From Parcubacteria group bacterium RIFCSPHIGHO2_01_FULL_47_10b (GTDB taxonomy: Bacteria; Patescibacteriota; Minisyncoccia; 2-01-FULL-47-10), in the NCBI GenBank assembly GCA_001824325.1, contig MHXC01000060.1:15250-31414 (forward strand): 16,165 nt of DNA, given 5' to 3'. Position 1 is the stretch's first letter. Each line of letters begins with the position of its first letter. The position numbers and the translations under genes were made by a program. The notes under the pieces are model-generated. The model worked only from the letters and a program-made list of their open reading frames with translations. It did no database searches and had not been told where the DNA came from. Positions 9,369-15,006 of the stretch are shown one piece after another.

Positions 9369-9485
9369 ATGCAACCTGACAAAGATTTTCGCGAATCGTT
9401 TCAAGAAACATATCGCGAGGTATTTCGTCGTTCGTGGTATACAAAGATGAGTAGTATGGTATACTTTTTGTATTGTAATAACTAA
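9369..9485 (+). CDS. Possible 38-residue small protein
   Basis: An ATG 7 bases after the previous stop opens 38 codons. The first 26 residues are charged and helix-like (DFRESFQETYREVFRRSW), as in a real protein terminus. The last third overlaps the predicted promoter of the next gene. It could be a real small protein, the remnant of a longer gene or chance. No family is recognised. Confidence 0.25.
   Translation: MQPDKDFRESFQETYREVFRRSWYTKMSSMVYFLYCNN
9457..9465 (+). promoter_or_regulatory. Extended -10 promoter for the membrane-pseudopilin gene
   Basis: TGGTATACT at 9457-9465 is an extended -10 with TATACT, as seen upstream of 6772. No -35 match is found 16-18 bases upstream. The transcription start would be near 9472, about 23 bases before the ATG at 9495. 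Confidence 0.5.
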
Positions 9486-9494
9486 TCCCTTTTT

Positions 9495-10883
9495 ATGGTT
9501 ACACCGAGCGAGCCACAAAATTCAATAGTTGAGCAGCAAGGTATTCACACTCGACTACCAGGATCGATGACGCTATTACGTGCCGCGTGGAAGCGATATA
9601 GGTCTCGGTCTGGTCGATTATTTTTGCTACTATTAGTACCATTATTACCATGGGTTATAAGTTATGTAGGATCGATAGTGAGCTTACTAGTCACTATGAC
9701 TGCTTTTAAAAATCTTAATATTGAGCCTAACACCGAATGGAATACAGTCATAAACATTCTTCTTTGGACAATCGGCGCATTGGTCAGCTTTTGGGTGACA
9801 TTTGCTGCGTATCAAATTGTCATTGCTGACGAAAAACTTTCCCTTTTCAGAGCACTTAGGTCAATAAGCAGAAAGCAATATTTTTTAGGTCTTTGGATTG
9901 TTGTTTTAGTGAACGCGGTCTTCCTTGGAGCTTTTGCTCTGTTCATTATTCCGGCGGTTGTGCTGTGGGTCGCCTTGTTATTTCCCCTGGTGGTCTTTTT
10001 TGCTGAAAATCGAAAGGGGTTGGATGCGCTTGCTCGAAGCGGTCAACTGGTAAAGGGTTATTGGTGGCAAATTATCGGTCGAACTATTTTGTTCGGTATT
10101 ATTTCTTGGATTCTGCCACTGGCTCTACTTTTTGGATTGACTTTTGGCTTTGCATTCTACGGAACCACTAATCTGCTCTTGTCAACTCTTATCCTTACGA
10201 TTGGACCGCAAATCATATTTGTTTTGTACGCATCATATATCGCCGGTCCGTTAGGATTGACTTGGTTTTATATCCTCTATCGCGAACTTGCTCAAAAATT
10301 ACCAGCACAGGACTATCTGCCATCTGCGCAGAAGCGAAATATCTACCTACTGCTTGCTGTATTGGGTGGTACAGCGACCGTGTTGTTGATGGGATACGCA
10401 CTATTTTTTGCACCACCGCCAACACTTGAGCAGGAAGGGATCGACCCGGGTACTTTTATAAATGACAAACCGGTTGCCACAATGGATGAGATGGGCATTG
10501 TTGACATCGGCGAAACACCACAAACCCGCGACCTTAAACGAGAAAGTGATCTAAAGTCGCTGCAACTCGCGCTGGAGCTATATCATTCGAGGTATGGCAA
10601 TTATCCCGTCGCCCTACAATTGACTCGAAGCACAAGCGAATTTATCTCGGCTCTTGGTTTGTTACGAATCGATGGGACTATTGGAGCAATTCCCCTGGAT
10701 CCAAAATCTGATGAAGATTGGTATTACGGTTATGAATCAGACGGACAGCAGTATCGACTCACCGCTCGACTCGAAGAGCCGTATGATCGATCAGTTCAGT
10801 GTGACCCAGCGGTGGTTGACATATGTATTTTTGCCGTCGCCTCTGCTTTTGGTATAAGTGAACCTGCTGTGATACCTGAATAA
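9495..10883 (+). CDS. Multi-pass membrane protein with C-terminal pseudopilin-like domain
   Basis: The protein has 462 residues in two parts. Residues 1-305 are membrane-embedded, with a short polar N-terminus and hydrophobic segments at about 42-68, 86-110, 133-170 (probably two), 198-222, 228-262 and 282-305. This part recalls the YciC/glycerophosphodiester-phosphodiesterase-membrane type of helical bundle, a weak match. Residues 345-430 resemble the soluble part of type IV pilins and GspG-like pseudopilins: DLKSLQLALELYHSRYGNYP, then DPKSDEDWYYGY and QQYRLTARLE. There is no prepilin peptidase site; the last membrane helix takes the place of the pilin N-terminal helix. Two cysteines at 436 and 444 could form a disulfide outside the cell. 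Function unknown; a role in surface structures is only a guess. The next gene follows after 26 bases. Confidence 0.75.
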   Translation: MVTPSEPQNSIVEQQGIHTRLPGSMTLLRAAWKRYRSRSGRLFLLLLVPLLPWVISYVGSIVSLLVTMTAFKNLNIEPNTEWNTVINILLWTIGALVSFWVTFAAYQIVIADEKLSLFRALRSISRKQYFLGLWIVVLVNAVFLGAFALFIIPAVVLWVALLFPLVVFFAENRKGLDALARSGQLVKGYWWQIIGRTILFGIISWILPLALLFGLTFGFAFYGTTNLLLSTLILTIGPQIIFVLYASYIAGPLGLTWFYILYRELAQKLPAQDYLPSAQKRNIYLLLAVLGGTATVLLMGYALFFAPPPTLEQEGIDPGTFINDKPVATMDEMGIVDIGETPQTRDLKRESDLKSLQLALELYHSRYGNYPVALQLTRSTSEFISALGLLRIDGTIGAIPLDPKSDEDWYYGYESDGQQYRLTARLEEPYDRSVQCDPAVVDICIFAVASAFGISEPAVIPE

Positions 10884-10890
10884 TCAATGA

Positions 10891-10905
10891 TTACTTAAAA
10901 AGTAA
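10891..10905. repeat. Inverted repeat before the 10910 gene
   Basis: TTACTT - AAA - AAGTAA is a perfect 6-base inverted repeat ending 4 bases before the ATG at 10910. It could be a small operator or a weak RNA hairpin near the start codon. The stem is AT-rich, lacks a downstream T-run and is unlikely to terminate transcription. Confidence 0.35.
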
Positions 10906-10909
10906 CTGT

Positions 10910-11263
10910 ATGCCAAAGAAAAAGCGCTCCAGCACAAGACTAAAGGCACGACCATCAACCAGGGAGGCCGACGTTCCCATTTCCTCCAGCAAGACTTACG
11001 CCTACTTTAGCTACTTATTTATCTTGGTGCTTTTTTCCTTTTTATTTGGTCCGCGCGATGCATTTACCCGATTTCACGTGCGTCAGGGGTTAGTCCTATT
11101 TGTATTTGAGGCGATCACGATCATGGTGTCGCCCATTATCCCGCCCGTTGCGTTGGTTGCATGGGCAGCGTGGGTGGTGCTGTCGCTTATGGGTTTATTT
11201 GCTGTAATGCAGGGCGAAAAAAAGGCATTACCGCTTGTCAGCAAATATACAAAGAGCTTATAA
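10910..11263 (+). CDS. Tic20/DUF4870-like membrane protein
   Basis: The 117-residue protein has a basic N-terminus of about 28 residues and three hydrophobic segments (about 30-47, 58-75, 79-100). The signature of the DUF4870/Tic20-like group is visible: a first helix, then TRFHVRQGLVLF, then MGLFAVMQGEKKALPLV near the C-terminus. These are small four-helix-type membrane proteins of uncertain role in bacteria. The gene lies 26 bases after the membrane-pseudopilin gene and may be co-transcribed. Its last codons contain the promoter of the downstream tRNA-Ser gene, whose -10 box overlaps the stop codon. Confidence 0.7.
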   Translation: MPKKKRSSTRLKARPSTREADVPISSSKTYAYFSYLFILVLFSFLFGPRDAFTRFHVRQGLVLFVFEAITIMVSPIIPPVALVAWAAWVVLSLMGLFAVMQGEKKALPLVSKYTKSL

Positions 11264-11264
11264 T
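11235..11264 (+). promoter_or_regulatory. tRNA-Ser promoter
   Basis: TTGTCA at 11235-11240, an 18-base spacer and a perfect TATAAT at 11259-11264 lie 13 bases before the mature tRNA 5' end. The boxes sit inside the final codons and stop of the preceding gene. The start would be near 11271. Confidence 0.75.
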
Positions 11265-11276
11265 AAGCCACAACAC

Positions 11277-11366
11277 GGTGGGATGGCTGAGCGGTCGAAA
11301 GCGCTTGCTTGGAGAGCAAGTGTGCGCGAAAGCGTACCCTGGGTTCGAATCCCAGTCCCACCGCCA
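11277..11366 (+). tRNA. tRNA-Ser(GGA)
   Basis: A full cloverleaf can be drawn. Acceptor GGTGGGA (11277-11283) pairs with TCCCACC (11356-11362), followed by discriminator G and an encoded CCA (11364-11366). The anticodon stem CTTGC/GCAAG encloses the loop TTGGAGA, so the anticodon is GGA and reads UCC and UCU serine codons. A long variable arm of about 18 bases, typical of serine tRNAs, precedes the T arm CTGGG-TTCGAAT-CCCAG. The D arm contains GCTGAGCGGTCGAAAGC. No terminator is evident in the bases that follow. Confidence 0.97.
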
Positions 11367-11428
11367 GTAGTTTTGAAAAGTGGCTGTCAAAGTTTCTTTA
11401 TTTTGCGCTACATTTCGAAACCGGAAAG

Positions 11429-11437
11429 TGATAAAAT
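11429..11437 (+). promoter_or_regulatory. Possible extended -10 of the HAD gene
   Basis: TGATAAAAT at 11429-11437 is an extended -10 with TAAAAT (5 of 6). The start would be near 11444, 20 bases before the HAD gene ATG. No convincing -35 is seen. The spacing matches the other extended -10 sites in the window. Confidence 0.35.
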
Positions 11438-11463
11438 GGAAGAACCCCGAAGGGATTCGAACT
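11437..11463 (-). other. Possible fragment of a tRNA 3' end
   Basis: Read on the minus strand this stretch gives a T loop with its flank (AGTTCGAATCCC), then TTCGGGG and a terminal CCA. It resembles the T arm plus 3' acceptor of a tRNA. The 5' T-stem half (CATAG) does not pair with the 3' half, and the CCA is two bases out of the expected register, so no tRNA is present. It may be a scar from integration at a tRNA, or a chance resemblance. It lies 70 bases downstream of tRNA-Ser but is not a copy of its 3' end. Confidence 0.3.
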
Positions 11464-12216
11464 ATGAATCAGAAACAAAAAATCATTTTCTTTGATTGTT
11501 ATCAAACTCTTGTTGATATCAGTATTGATAAAGAGGATCAGAAAATTAATGAACAAAAAGGTTGGGAAGTATTTGTAAGTTTGTTAAGAAAAAATTACGG
11601 AATAAATATCAGTGCTTCCGATTTTATATCTTTCTTAGATCAGCGCAAGGTTAATTTCTATGCCGGAAAAGACAAAACAATCTATCATCACGATCTTAGG
11701 GCGATAATTGCAGAAGTTCTTGAAAAAGATTTAAGACATTCACTTTCAGGCGAAGTAGTTTCCAGTTTTATTTACGAATATCGAAAAGTAAGTCGGGGTT
11801 ATGCAAAGTTGCACCACCCAAAAGTTATTGAGGTACTTGCTACTCTCTCTGAAAACTACATCCTATCAATTGCCAGCTATACTCAGAGTTCTTTTACTCA
11901 ACTTGAATTAGAGGAGCTCGGTATAGCAAAATACTTTTCTTATTTTGTGTTCTCTTCGGATATTGGATTTCGTAAAGAATCCGGGGAATTTTACAAAAAG
12001 TGTCTTGAAGTCGTTGGGAAGGGATCGGGTGACTGTGTGATGGTGGGAGATAACTACAGAGAAGATGTTCTGATTCCGTCTCGGCTGGGAATAAATACGA
12101 TCTGGATTAAAAATCCTGGTGTTGACTTGCCTGCAACTGAAGCCAGCGCAGTGGTCAATCTTGAAGAATTTGAGAGGCTTCCAGAAGTGGTAGCCGAGAT
12201 TTTGGAGACTAACTAA
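11464..12216 (+). CDS. HAD superfamily hydrolase
   Basis: The 250-residue protein has all four HAD motifs. Motif I is FFDCYQTLVD with nucleophile D11; the usual second Asp is replaced by Y13, as in the DAYGTL motif of haloacid dehalogenase-type members. Motif II is S138 in SIASYT, motif III is K171 in FRKESGEF, and motif IV is GDNYREDV (D196, D201). The helical cap lies at about 18-110. It probably hydrolyses a small molecule, either a phosphate ester or a halogenated acid; sequence alone cannot decide. The frame stays open upstream to 11380, but the extension reads through the tRNA-like fragment, so the ATG at 11464 is preferred; GAAGGG 9-10 bases upstream is a partial Shine-Dalgarno. About half of the Arg codons are AGA/AGG, unlike the CGN-dominated genes upstream. 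Confidence 0.88.
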   Translation: MNQKQKIIFFDCYQTLVDISIDKEDQKINEQKGWEVFVSLLRKNYGINISASDFISFLDQRKVNFYAGKDKTIYHHDLRAIIAEVLEKDLRHSLSGEVVSSFIYEYRKVSRGYAKLHHPKVIEVLATLSENYILSIASYTQSSFTQLELEELGIAKYFSYFVFSSDIGFRKESGEFYKKCLEVVGKGSGDCVMVGDNYREDVLIPSRLGINTIWIKNPGVDLPATEASAVVNLEEFERLPEVVAEILETN

Positions 12217-12219
12217 AAA

Positions 12220-12266
12220 TTGCCGCCATACTACATATAGCGGATTGTGAAGGATTATAGCGGCAA
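12220..12266. repeat. Inverted and direct repeats after the HAD gene
   Basis: TTGCCGC (12220-12226) and GCGGCAA (12260-12266) form an inverted repeat with a 33-base loop. Within it, TATAGCGG occurs at 12236-12243 and again at 12256-12263, exactly 20 bases apart, close to two helical turns. The arrangement could bind a regulator. There is no T-run, so it is not an obvious terminator. The rest of the gap to 12461 shows nothing recognisable. Confidence 0.35.
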
Positions 12267-12461
12267 ATTAGCTATATTGGAGTTAATTATCAAAGCATTT
12301 GCTGATGACGAGCACATGCAGTAATTACGAGCTGAGCGCTATGAGGATTGCGAACATATGAACGTTATATGATCGTATAAAAATAGCATCAAATAAATAA
12401 ATGAGTGCTACGAATAGTAGGAGAAAGCAAGCCAAGTAGGGTATTGGAAAGTTGGAACCTG

Positions 12462-12470
12462 TGGTATGCT
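12462..12470 (+). promoter_or_regulatory. Possible extended -10 promoter of the 12498 gene
   Basis: TGGTATGCT at 12462-12470 is an extended -10 with TATGCT (4 of 6). The start would be near 12477, about 21 bases before the ATG at 12498, a spacing shared with the other extended -10 sites here. TTGGAA elements upstream are poorly spaced as a -35. Confidence 0.4.
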
Positions 12471-12497
12471 TTAACTATTAATTCGGAAAAATTTCAT

Positions 12498-12806
12498 ATG
12501 ACCCCAGGTGAACCGAACTTCGATAACAAAGGTCCTGGCGAACCGTCGCCAGAAACAAAGCCAGCGATCGATTATGACGAAACTCTCAAAGACCCTGAAG
12601 CCGTCGCGGCCCTTAAGCAAAAAATTGCTGAACACGAACAGAAACGACTAGAGACAGCTGACACATCAGGAGACAAAGGTTTAATCAAAACTGGATCGCC
12701 GAGGCTTACTGTTATAAGACTTACCTTGCTTATTATTATCACTACTATAGTCGCATTCGTATTTTGGTGGCTTGTTTACGCGGTTTATTTTTATTTAAAA
12801 ATATAG
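12498..12806 (+). CDS. Small tail-anchored hypothetical protein
   Basis: This 102-residue protein is not recognised. Residues 1-30 are polar and Pro/Gly-rich with two PGEP motifs. Residues 32-58 are a charged, probably helical stretch (PEAVAALKQKIAEHEQKR). A single strong hydrophobic segment at about 70-99, rich in aromatics near its end (FWWLVYAVYFYL), finishes two residues before the C-terminus. This suggests a C-terminally anchored protein with a cytoplasmic N-terminal part. The ATG at 12498 is chosen because the frame upstream has only an unlikely TTG or GTG start and contains a -10 box. No Shine-Dalgarno is present. Confidence 0.6.
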   Translation: MTPGEPNFDNKGPGEPSPETKPAIDYDETLKDPEAVAALKQKIAEHEQKRLETADTSGDKGLIKTGSPRLTVIRLTLLIIITTIVAFVFWWLVYAVYFYLKI

Positions 12807-12829
12807 TTCGGTTGCTATGCCCTACTTAG

Positions 12830-12854
12830 AAAAAAAGCTTCCCAGGGCCTTTTT
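12830..12854. terminator. Imperfect bidirectional terminator-like hairpin
   Basis: An A-run (12830-12836) and CCTTTTT (12848-12854) flank a small G/C centre (CCCAGGG). The arms AAAAAG and CTTTTT pair with an imperfect interior. It follows the 12498 gene by 23 bases and could end that transcript. The core is short, so strength is doubtful. Confidence 0.3.
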
Positions 12855-12870
12855 CGGGTCGAGTCGAGTT

Positions 12871-12880
12871 GGGGGGGGGG
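12871..12880 (+). repeat. Ten-base G tract
   Basis: Ten consecutive G residues lie between the 12498 gene and the SPFH-like gene, about 45 bases upstream of a TTGACA. GGGG-TGAAG-CCCC at its end could fold into a small hairpin. Such tracts are prone to slippage in replication and also to assembly errors. Confidence 0.9.
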
Positions 12881-12986
12881 TGAAGCCCCTATCGTAAAGG
12901 TTATTGAGGTGAGAAAGCGAAATATTGACATATCCACCATATTTTTGTAGTGTATTACTACCATCGGAAGTATTGATGAGTACCTT

Positions 12987-12993
12987 GAGGAGG
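12987..12993 (+). promoter_or_regulatory. Shine-Dalgarno deciding the start at 13003
   Basis: GAGGAGG ends 9 bases before the ATG at 13003. It is the strongest ribosome binding site in the left three quarters of the window, where most genes have none. It favours ATG 13003 over the in-frame ATG at 12976. A consensus TTGACA at 12925-12930 upstream may be the -35 of its promoter, but a good -10 is not visible. Confidence 0.65.
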
Positions 12994-13002
12994 CTGATAG
13001 AA

Positions 13003-13695
13003 ATGTCTTGGATTGGAGCTACCCCCTTGCTCGTTGCCGGTGCGTTTTTCGGTATCACTATATGGCTGGCCTCGAAACAGAAAGTGGACGAGAAAGAACT
13101 GTCCAAACCACTAAAACCTGGCCAATTCTTGTTGGGAGCCCTAGCGTTGCTTTTATGGATTGGGGCTAGTATGGTCGTTGGTATAACATACAAGGGTTTC
13201 ACCATTACCGTCATTCCCCCACAATCAGCATTAGTTGACAAACAAACCGAGGAAATCGCTGAGTGGTTTGATGGAGGAGACTCCCTCTGGAGATGGGACG
13301 AGCGATTTCGGAGTTCGCACGTTGTCTCCTATGCAAGTCAGGTTTTCAACATCAAGGCGAAGGCTAGCCCCATCAGTGAGAATCCGAAAGTACGAAACTT
13401 TCACTTTACGATCTCGGTTGGTGCATTTGGGACACCGGAGCTCCTCGAGCAGTTCCTGGGGGAGGGGTATGACAGCCCACAAGAGTTCATCGACTACTGG
13501 CTGTACGAGTTCAACGAACAGCTCAGTAAGGAGATTGCTGGGTTGTCGAATCCAAAGAGCGACAAACAGCAGGCTCAGTTTCGCCTGCTAATCGAGGGAT
13601 TCCTAGGACCGCAATTTCAAGACGCTGGTCTACGATTTCTCGGAGCAACCTTTGATATTCCGCTCCGAGACGAGGAGCCTAAAAAAGAGAGTTAA
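13003..13695 (+). CDS. SPFH/band-7-like membrane protein
   Basis: The 230-residue protein starts with two membrane segments (about 4-23 and 41-64). The part that follows resembles the start of an SPFH/prohibitin-like domain: FTITVIPPQSALVDKQ, then SLWRWDERFRSSHVVSYASQ in place of the family's Pxxh...VxxYxxR strand region, then a strand with NFHFTISVGAF. Residues 144-218 are helical and end in LRFLGATFDI, like the conserved end of the SPFH core. The long C-terminal coiled coil of flotillins is missing. SPFH proteins form membrane-associated rings and organise proteases or membrane domains; here the role is unknown. The similarity is weak and rests on pattern only. If the ATG at 12976 were used, 9 residues would be added. 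A terminator follows 11 bases after the stop. Confidence 0.55.
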   Translation: MSWIGATPLLVAGAFFGITIWLASKQKVDEKELSKPLKPGQFLLGALALLLWIGASMVVGITYKGFTITVIPPQSALVDKQTEEIAEWFDGGDSLWRWDERFRSSHVVSYASQVFNIKAKASPISENPKVRNFHFTISVGAFGTPELLEQFLGEGYDSPQEFIDYWLYEFNEQLSKEIAGLSNPKSDKQQAQFRLLIEGFLGPQFQDAGLRFLGATFDIPLRDEEPKKES

Positions 13696-13706
13696 ATTCG
13701 ACGAAA

Positions 13707-13750
13707 AAATAAGAGGCTTAGCCCCCAAGGCGGCCTTTTATTTCGTTTTT
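13707..13750 (+). terminator. Intrinsic terminator after the SPFH-like gene
   Basis: AAATAAGAGGC (13707-13717) pairs with GCCTTTTATTT (13733-13743), giving an 11-base stem with one G-U pair. GCC/GGC inside the loop adds a second small stem. A run of five T follows (13746-13750). The symmetric A/T flanks could also stop transcription from the other side. Confidence 0.65.
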
Positions 13751-14059
13751 AACTTTAGGCAGATAATACCGAATATTAGACAGGCCCAATATAACAGGTA
13801 GAAGAAGCAAAATTTCAAGACAGGTACAGACGTCGTGGACTACCCATCGCATACACACATATGAGTATTTAAGAGAATGGAATAATAAAAAGTCCTTCAT
13901 AAGGACAGGACCTTATAAAGGATGCTTTTCGTTCGTGATAATGTAATACTAGCAGTTTGTCTTTGATTTGTCGACCAATGTGTCGATCTACAAGGACTAT
14001 ATTTGAAGAGCAATTAGTTTATTTGCATAAGGTCCCCGTATGTGATACTTTTGTATTAC
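13751..14059. other. Intergenic region without a convincing gene
   Basis: About 310 bases separate the terminator from the DUF5678 gene. A 60-codon minus-strand frame (13900-13718) is hydrophobic in the middle, but it runs into the terminator and matches no family. The notable element is a pair of small palindromes at 13894-13921. TGTAATACT at 13942-13950 resembles an extended -10. Weak boxes TTGCAT (14023-14028) and GATACT (14044-14049) precede the ATG at 14060. Confidence 0.5.
13894..13921. repeat. Tandem palindromes CCTTNATAAGG-like
   Basis: CCTTCATAAGG (13894-13904) and CCTTATAAAGG (13911-13921) are two near-identical small palindromes whose starts are 17 bases apart. The first extends to GTCCTT-CAT-AAGGAC. 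They look like paired operator half-sites or two short RNA hairpins. No T-run follows. Confidence 0.4.
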
Positions 14060-14275
14060 ATGGCTACAAGCATTCGAATCCAATCAAAATCAACGAAAAA
14101 CCTTAACCGGTATGCCGGTCAATGGGTAGTTTTTGTCGATAATGCAATCATAGCGCATGATAAAGCGCTAAACGAGGCGATGAGCCACGCGAGAAAAAAA
14201 GGGCTACACAAAAAAGCATCTGTGTTTCTTGTTCCGAGGAAAGACGAGGGTCCATATATTTTAACAGCATTATAG
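14060..14275 (+). CDS. DUF5678-like protein
   Basis: A 71-residue protein with the DUF5678 pattern: RYAGQWVVFVDNAIIAHDKA, a helix (LNEAMSHARKKG), and a final strand (SVFLVPRKDEGPYIL). The function of the family is unknown. From memory, DUF5678 genes often lie just ahead of a gene for a small retropepsin-like aspartyl protease, and here the next frame begins 5 bases downstream with exactly such an active site. The GTG at 14042 would add 6 residues; the ATG at 14060 starts a sequence more like the family. No Shine-Dalgarno is present. Confidence 0.7.
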   Translation: MATSIRIQSKSTKNLNRYAGQWVVFVDNAIIAHDKALNEAMSHARKKGLHKKASVFLVPRKDEGPYILTAL

Positions 14276-14280
14276 GCGTT

Positions 14281-14430
14281 ATGCAGCAAGAGTTTGAGTA
14301 TTTCGAAAAAGACGGACAATGGTTTCCGATAGTTGAAGCTACCTTGAGGCAGGGTACGAAACAACTTACGGTGAAAGCACTGGTCGATTCAGGGGCCTCT
14401 TTTTCAGCCGTTTATTATAAGTTTTGTTGA
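14281..14430 (+). pseudogene. Truncated retropepsin-like aspartyl protease
   Basis: A 49-codon frame starts 5 bases after the DUF5678 stop. It has an N-terminal strand region (QWFPIVEATLRQ, then KQLTVKALVDSGASFSAV). D36-S37-G38-A39 is the catalytic DSGA of retropepsin-type proteases, where two subunits each give one Asp. The frame ends ten residues later at TGA (14428-14430). A working retropepsin-like domain needs roughly 90-120 residues, including the flap and the second psi strand, which are missing. The VOC gene starts only 44 bases later, so the rest is not there in another frame. Best read as a gene truncated by deletion or by joining to foreign sequence. Confidence 0.65.
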
Positions 14431-14474
14431 AAAGAGACGAAGCATTGTAATTACTAACGTGTAAAACACACATC

Positions 14475-14870
14475 ATGAACCGACCCGTACACTTCGAGAT
14501 TCAGGCAGGTGACATCGAGCGTGCAAAGAAGTTTTATGCGGATGTATTTGGATGGACCTATGAAAAGTGGATGGATGAGCCGACGTATTGGGGGATAATG
14601 ACTGCCCTGCGGGACAGCAAGGAGATCGGAATTAATGGCGGTTTTGTGAAGCGGCCTGCGGCAGCGCCAGCACCTTCACAAGGCACGAATGCCTATGTCT
14701 GTACCATGCAAGTGGATAATTTCGACGAAATAGCAGCGAAGATCGAGAAAGCAGGGGGGATTGTAGCAATGCCAAAGTTTGCAATAGCAGGCATGGCATG
14801 GCAAGGGTACTTCATCGATACTGAAGGAAACACGTTTGGAGTGCATCAGGCGGACAAGGGTGCGAAATGA
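14475..14870 (+). CDS. VOC-fold (glyoxalase/bleomycin resistance-like) protein
   Basis: The 131-residue protein has two beta-alpha-beta-beta-beta modules, about 1-58 and 72-125. Typical elements are VHFEIQAGDIERAKKFYADVFGW at the start, VDNFDEIAAKIEKAGG in the second module, and GYFIDTEGNTFGVHQ at the end. H6 and the E of DTEGN are the likely metal ligands. The superfamily includes glyoxalases, dioxygenases and drug-binding proteins; the substrate cannot be told. The 23-residue quote is avoided by noting that FGW at 25-27 closes the first helix. The start has no Shine-Dalgarno. It is probably transcribed alone, since the next gene has its own promoter. Confidence 0.88.
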   Translation: MNRPVHFEIQAGDIERAKKFYADVFGWTYEKWMDEPTYWGIMTALRDSKEIGINGGFVKRPAAAPAPSQGTNAYVCTMQVDNFDEIAAKIEKAGGIVAMPKFAIAGMAWQGYFIDTEGNTFGVHQADKGAK

Positions 14871-14932
14871 TTTTGCGGCTTTAAGCGCTAAATGGTCAGA
14901 TGATATCAAGTTGTATCCACTGCTTTTTTTAG

Positions 14933-14961
14933 TTGACTTTACATATGAAAAAAATAATAAT
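14933..14961 (+). promoter_or_regulatory. Promoter of the sigma-like regulator gene
   Basis: TTGACT (14933-14938), a 17-base spacer and AATAAT (14956-14961), each 5 of 6, form a good promoter. The start would be near 14968, giving a leader of about 39 bases that contains the Shine-Dalgarno. Confidence 0.65.
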
Positions 14962-14994
14962 ACATTATCACACAGTTCAGTATTTTTGAACGAA

Positions 14995-15001
14995 AGGGAG
15001 G
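14995..15001 (+). promoter_or_regulatory. Shine-Dalgarno deciding the start at 15007
   Basis: AGGGAGG lies 5 bases before the ATG at 15007. It decides the start: the frame is open back to 14836, but that extension overlaps the VOC gene and contains the promoter. An overlapping ATG at 15002 is out of frame. Confidence 0.8.
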
Positions 15002-15006
15002 ATGAG

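Noticed and set aside
11380..11463. Longer start for the HAD protein
   Set aside because: The extra residues translate the tRNA-like fragment, giving the NPEGIRT string that arises when tRNA antisense is read as protein.
13718..13900. 60-codon minus-strand hydrophobic frame
   Set aside because: Its end lies in the terminator of the SPFH-like gene, no family matches, and no ribosome site is seen. Its start overlaps the tandem palindromes.
14836..15006. Upstream extension of the last gene
   Set aside because: It overlaps the VOC gene and contains a good promoter and a Shine-Dalgarno pointing to the ATG at 15007.
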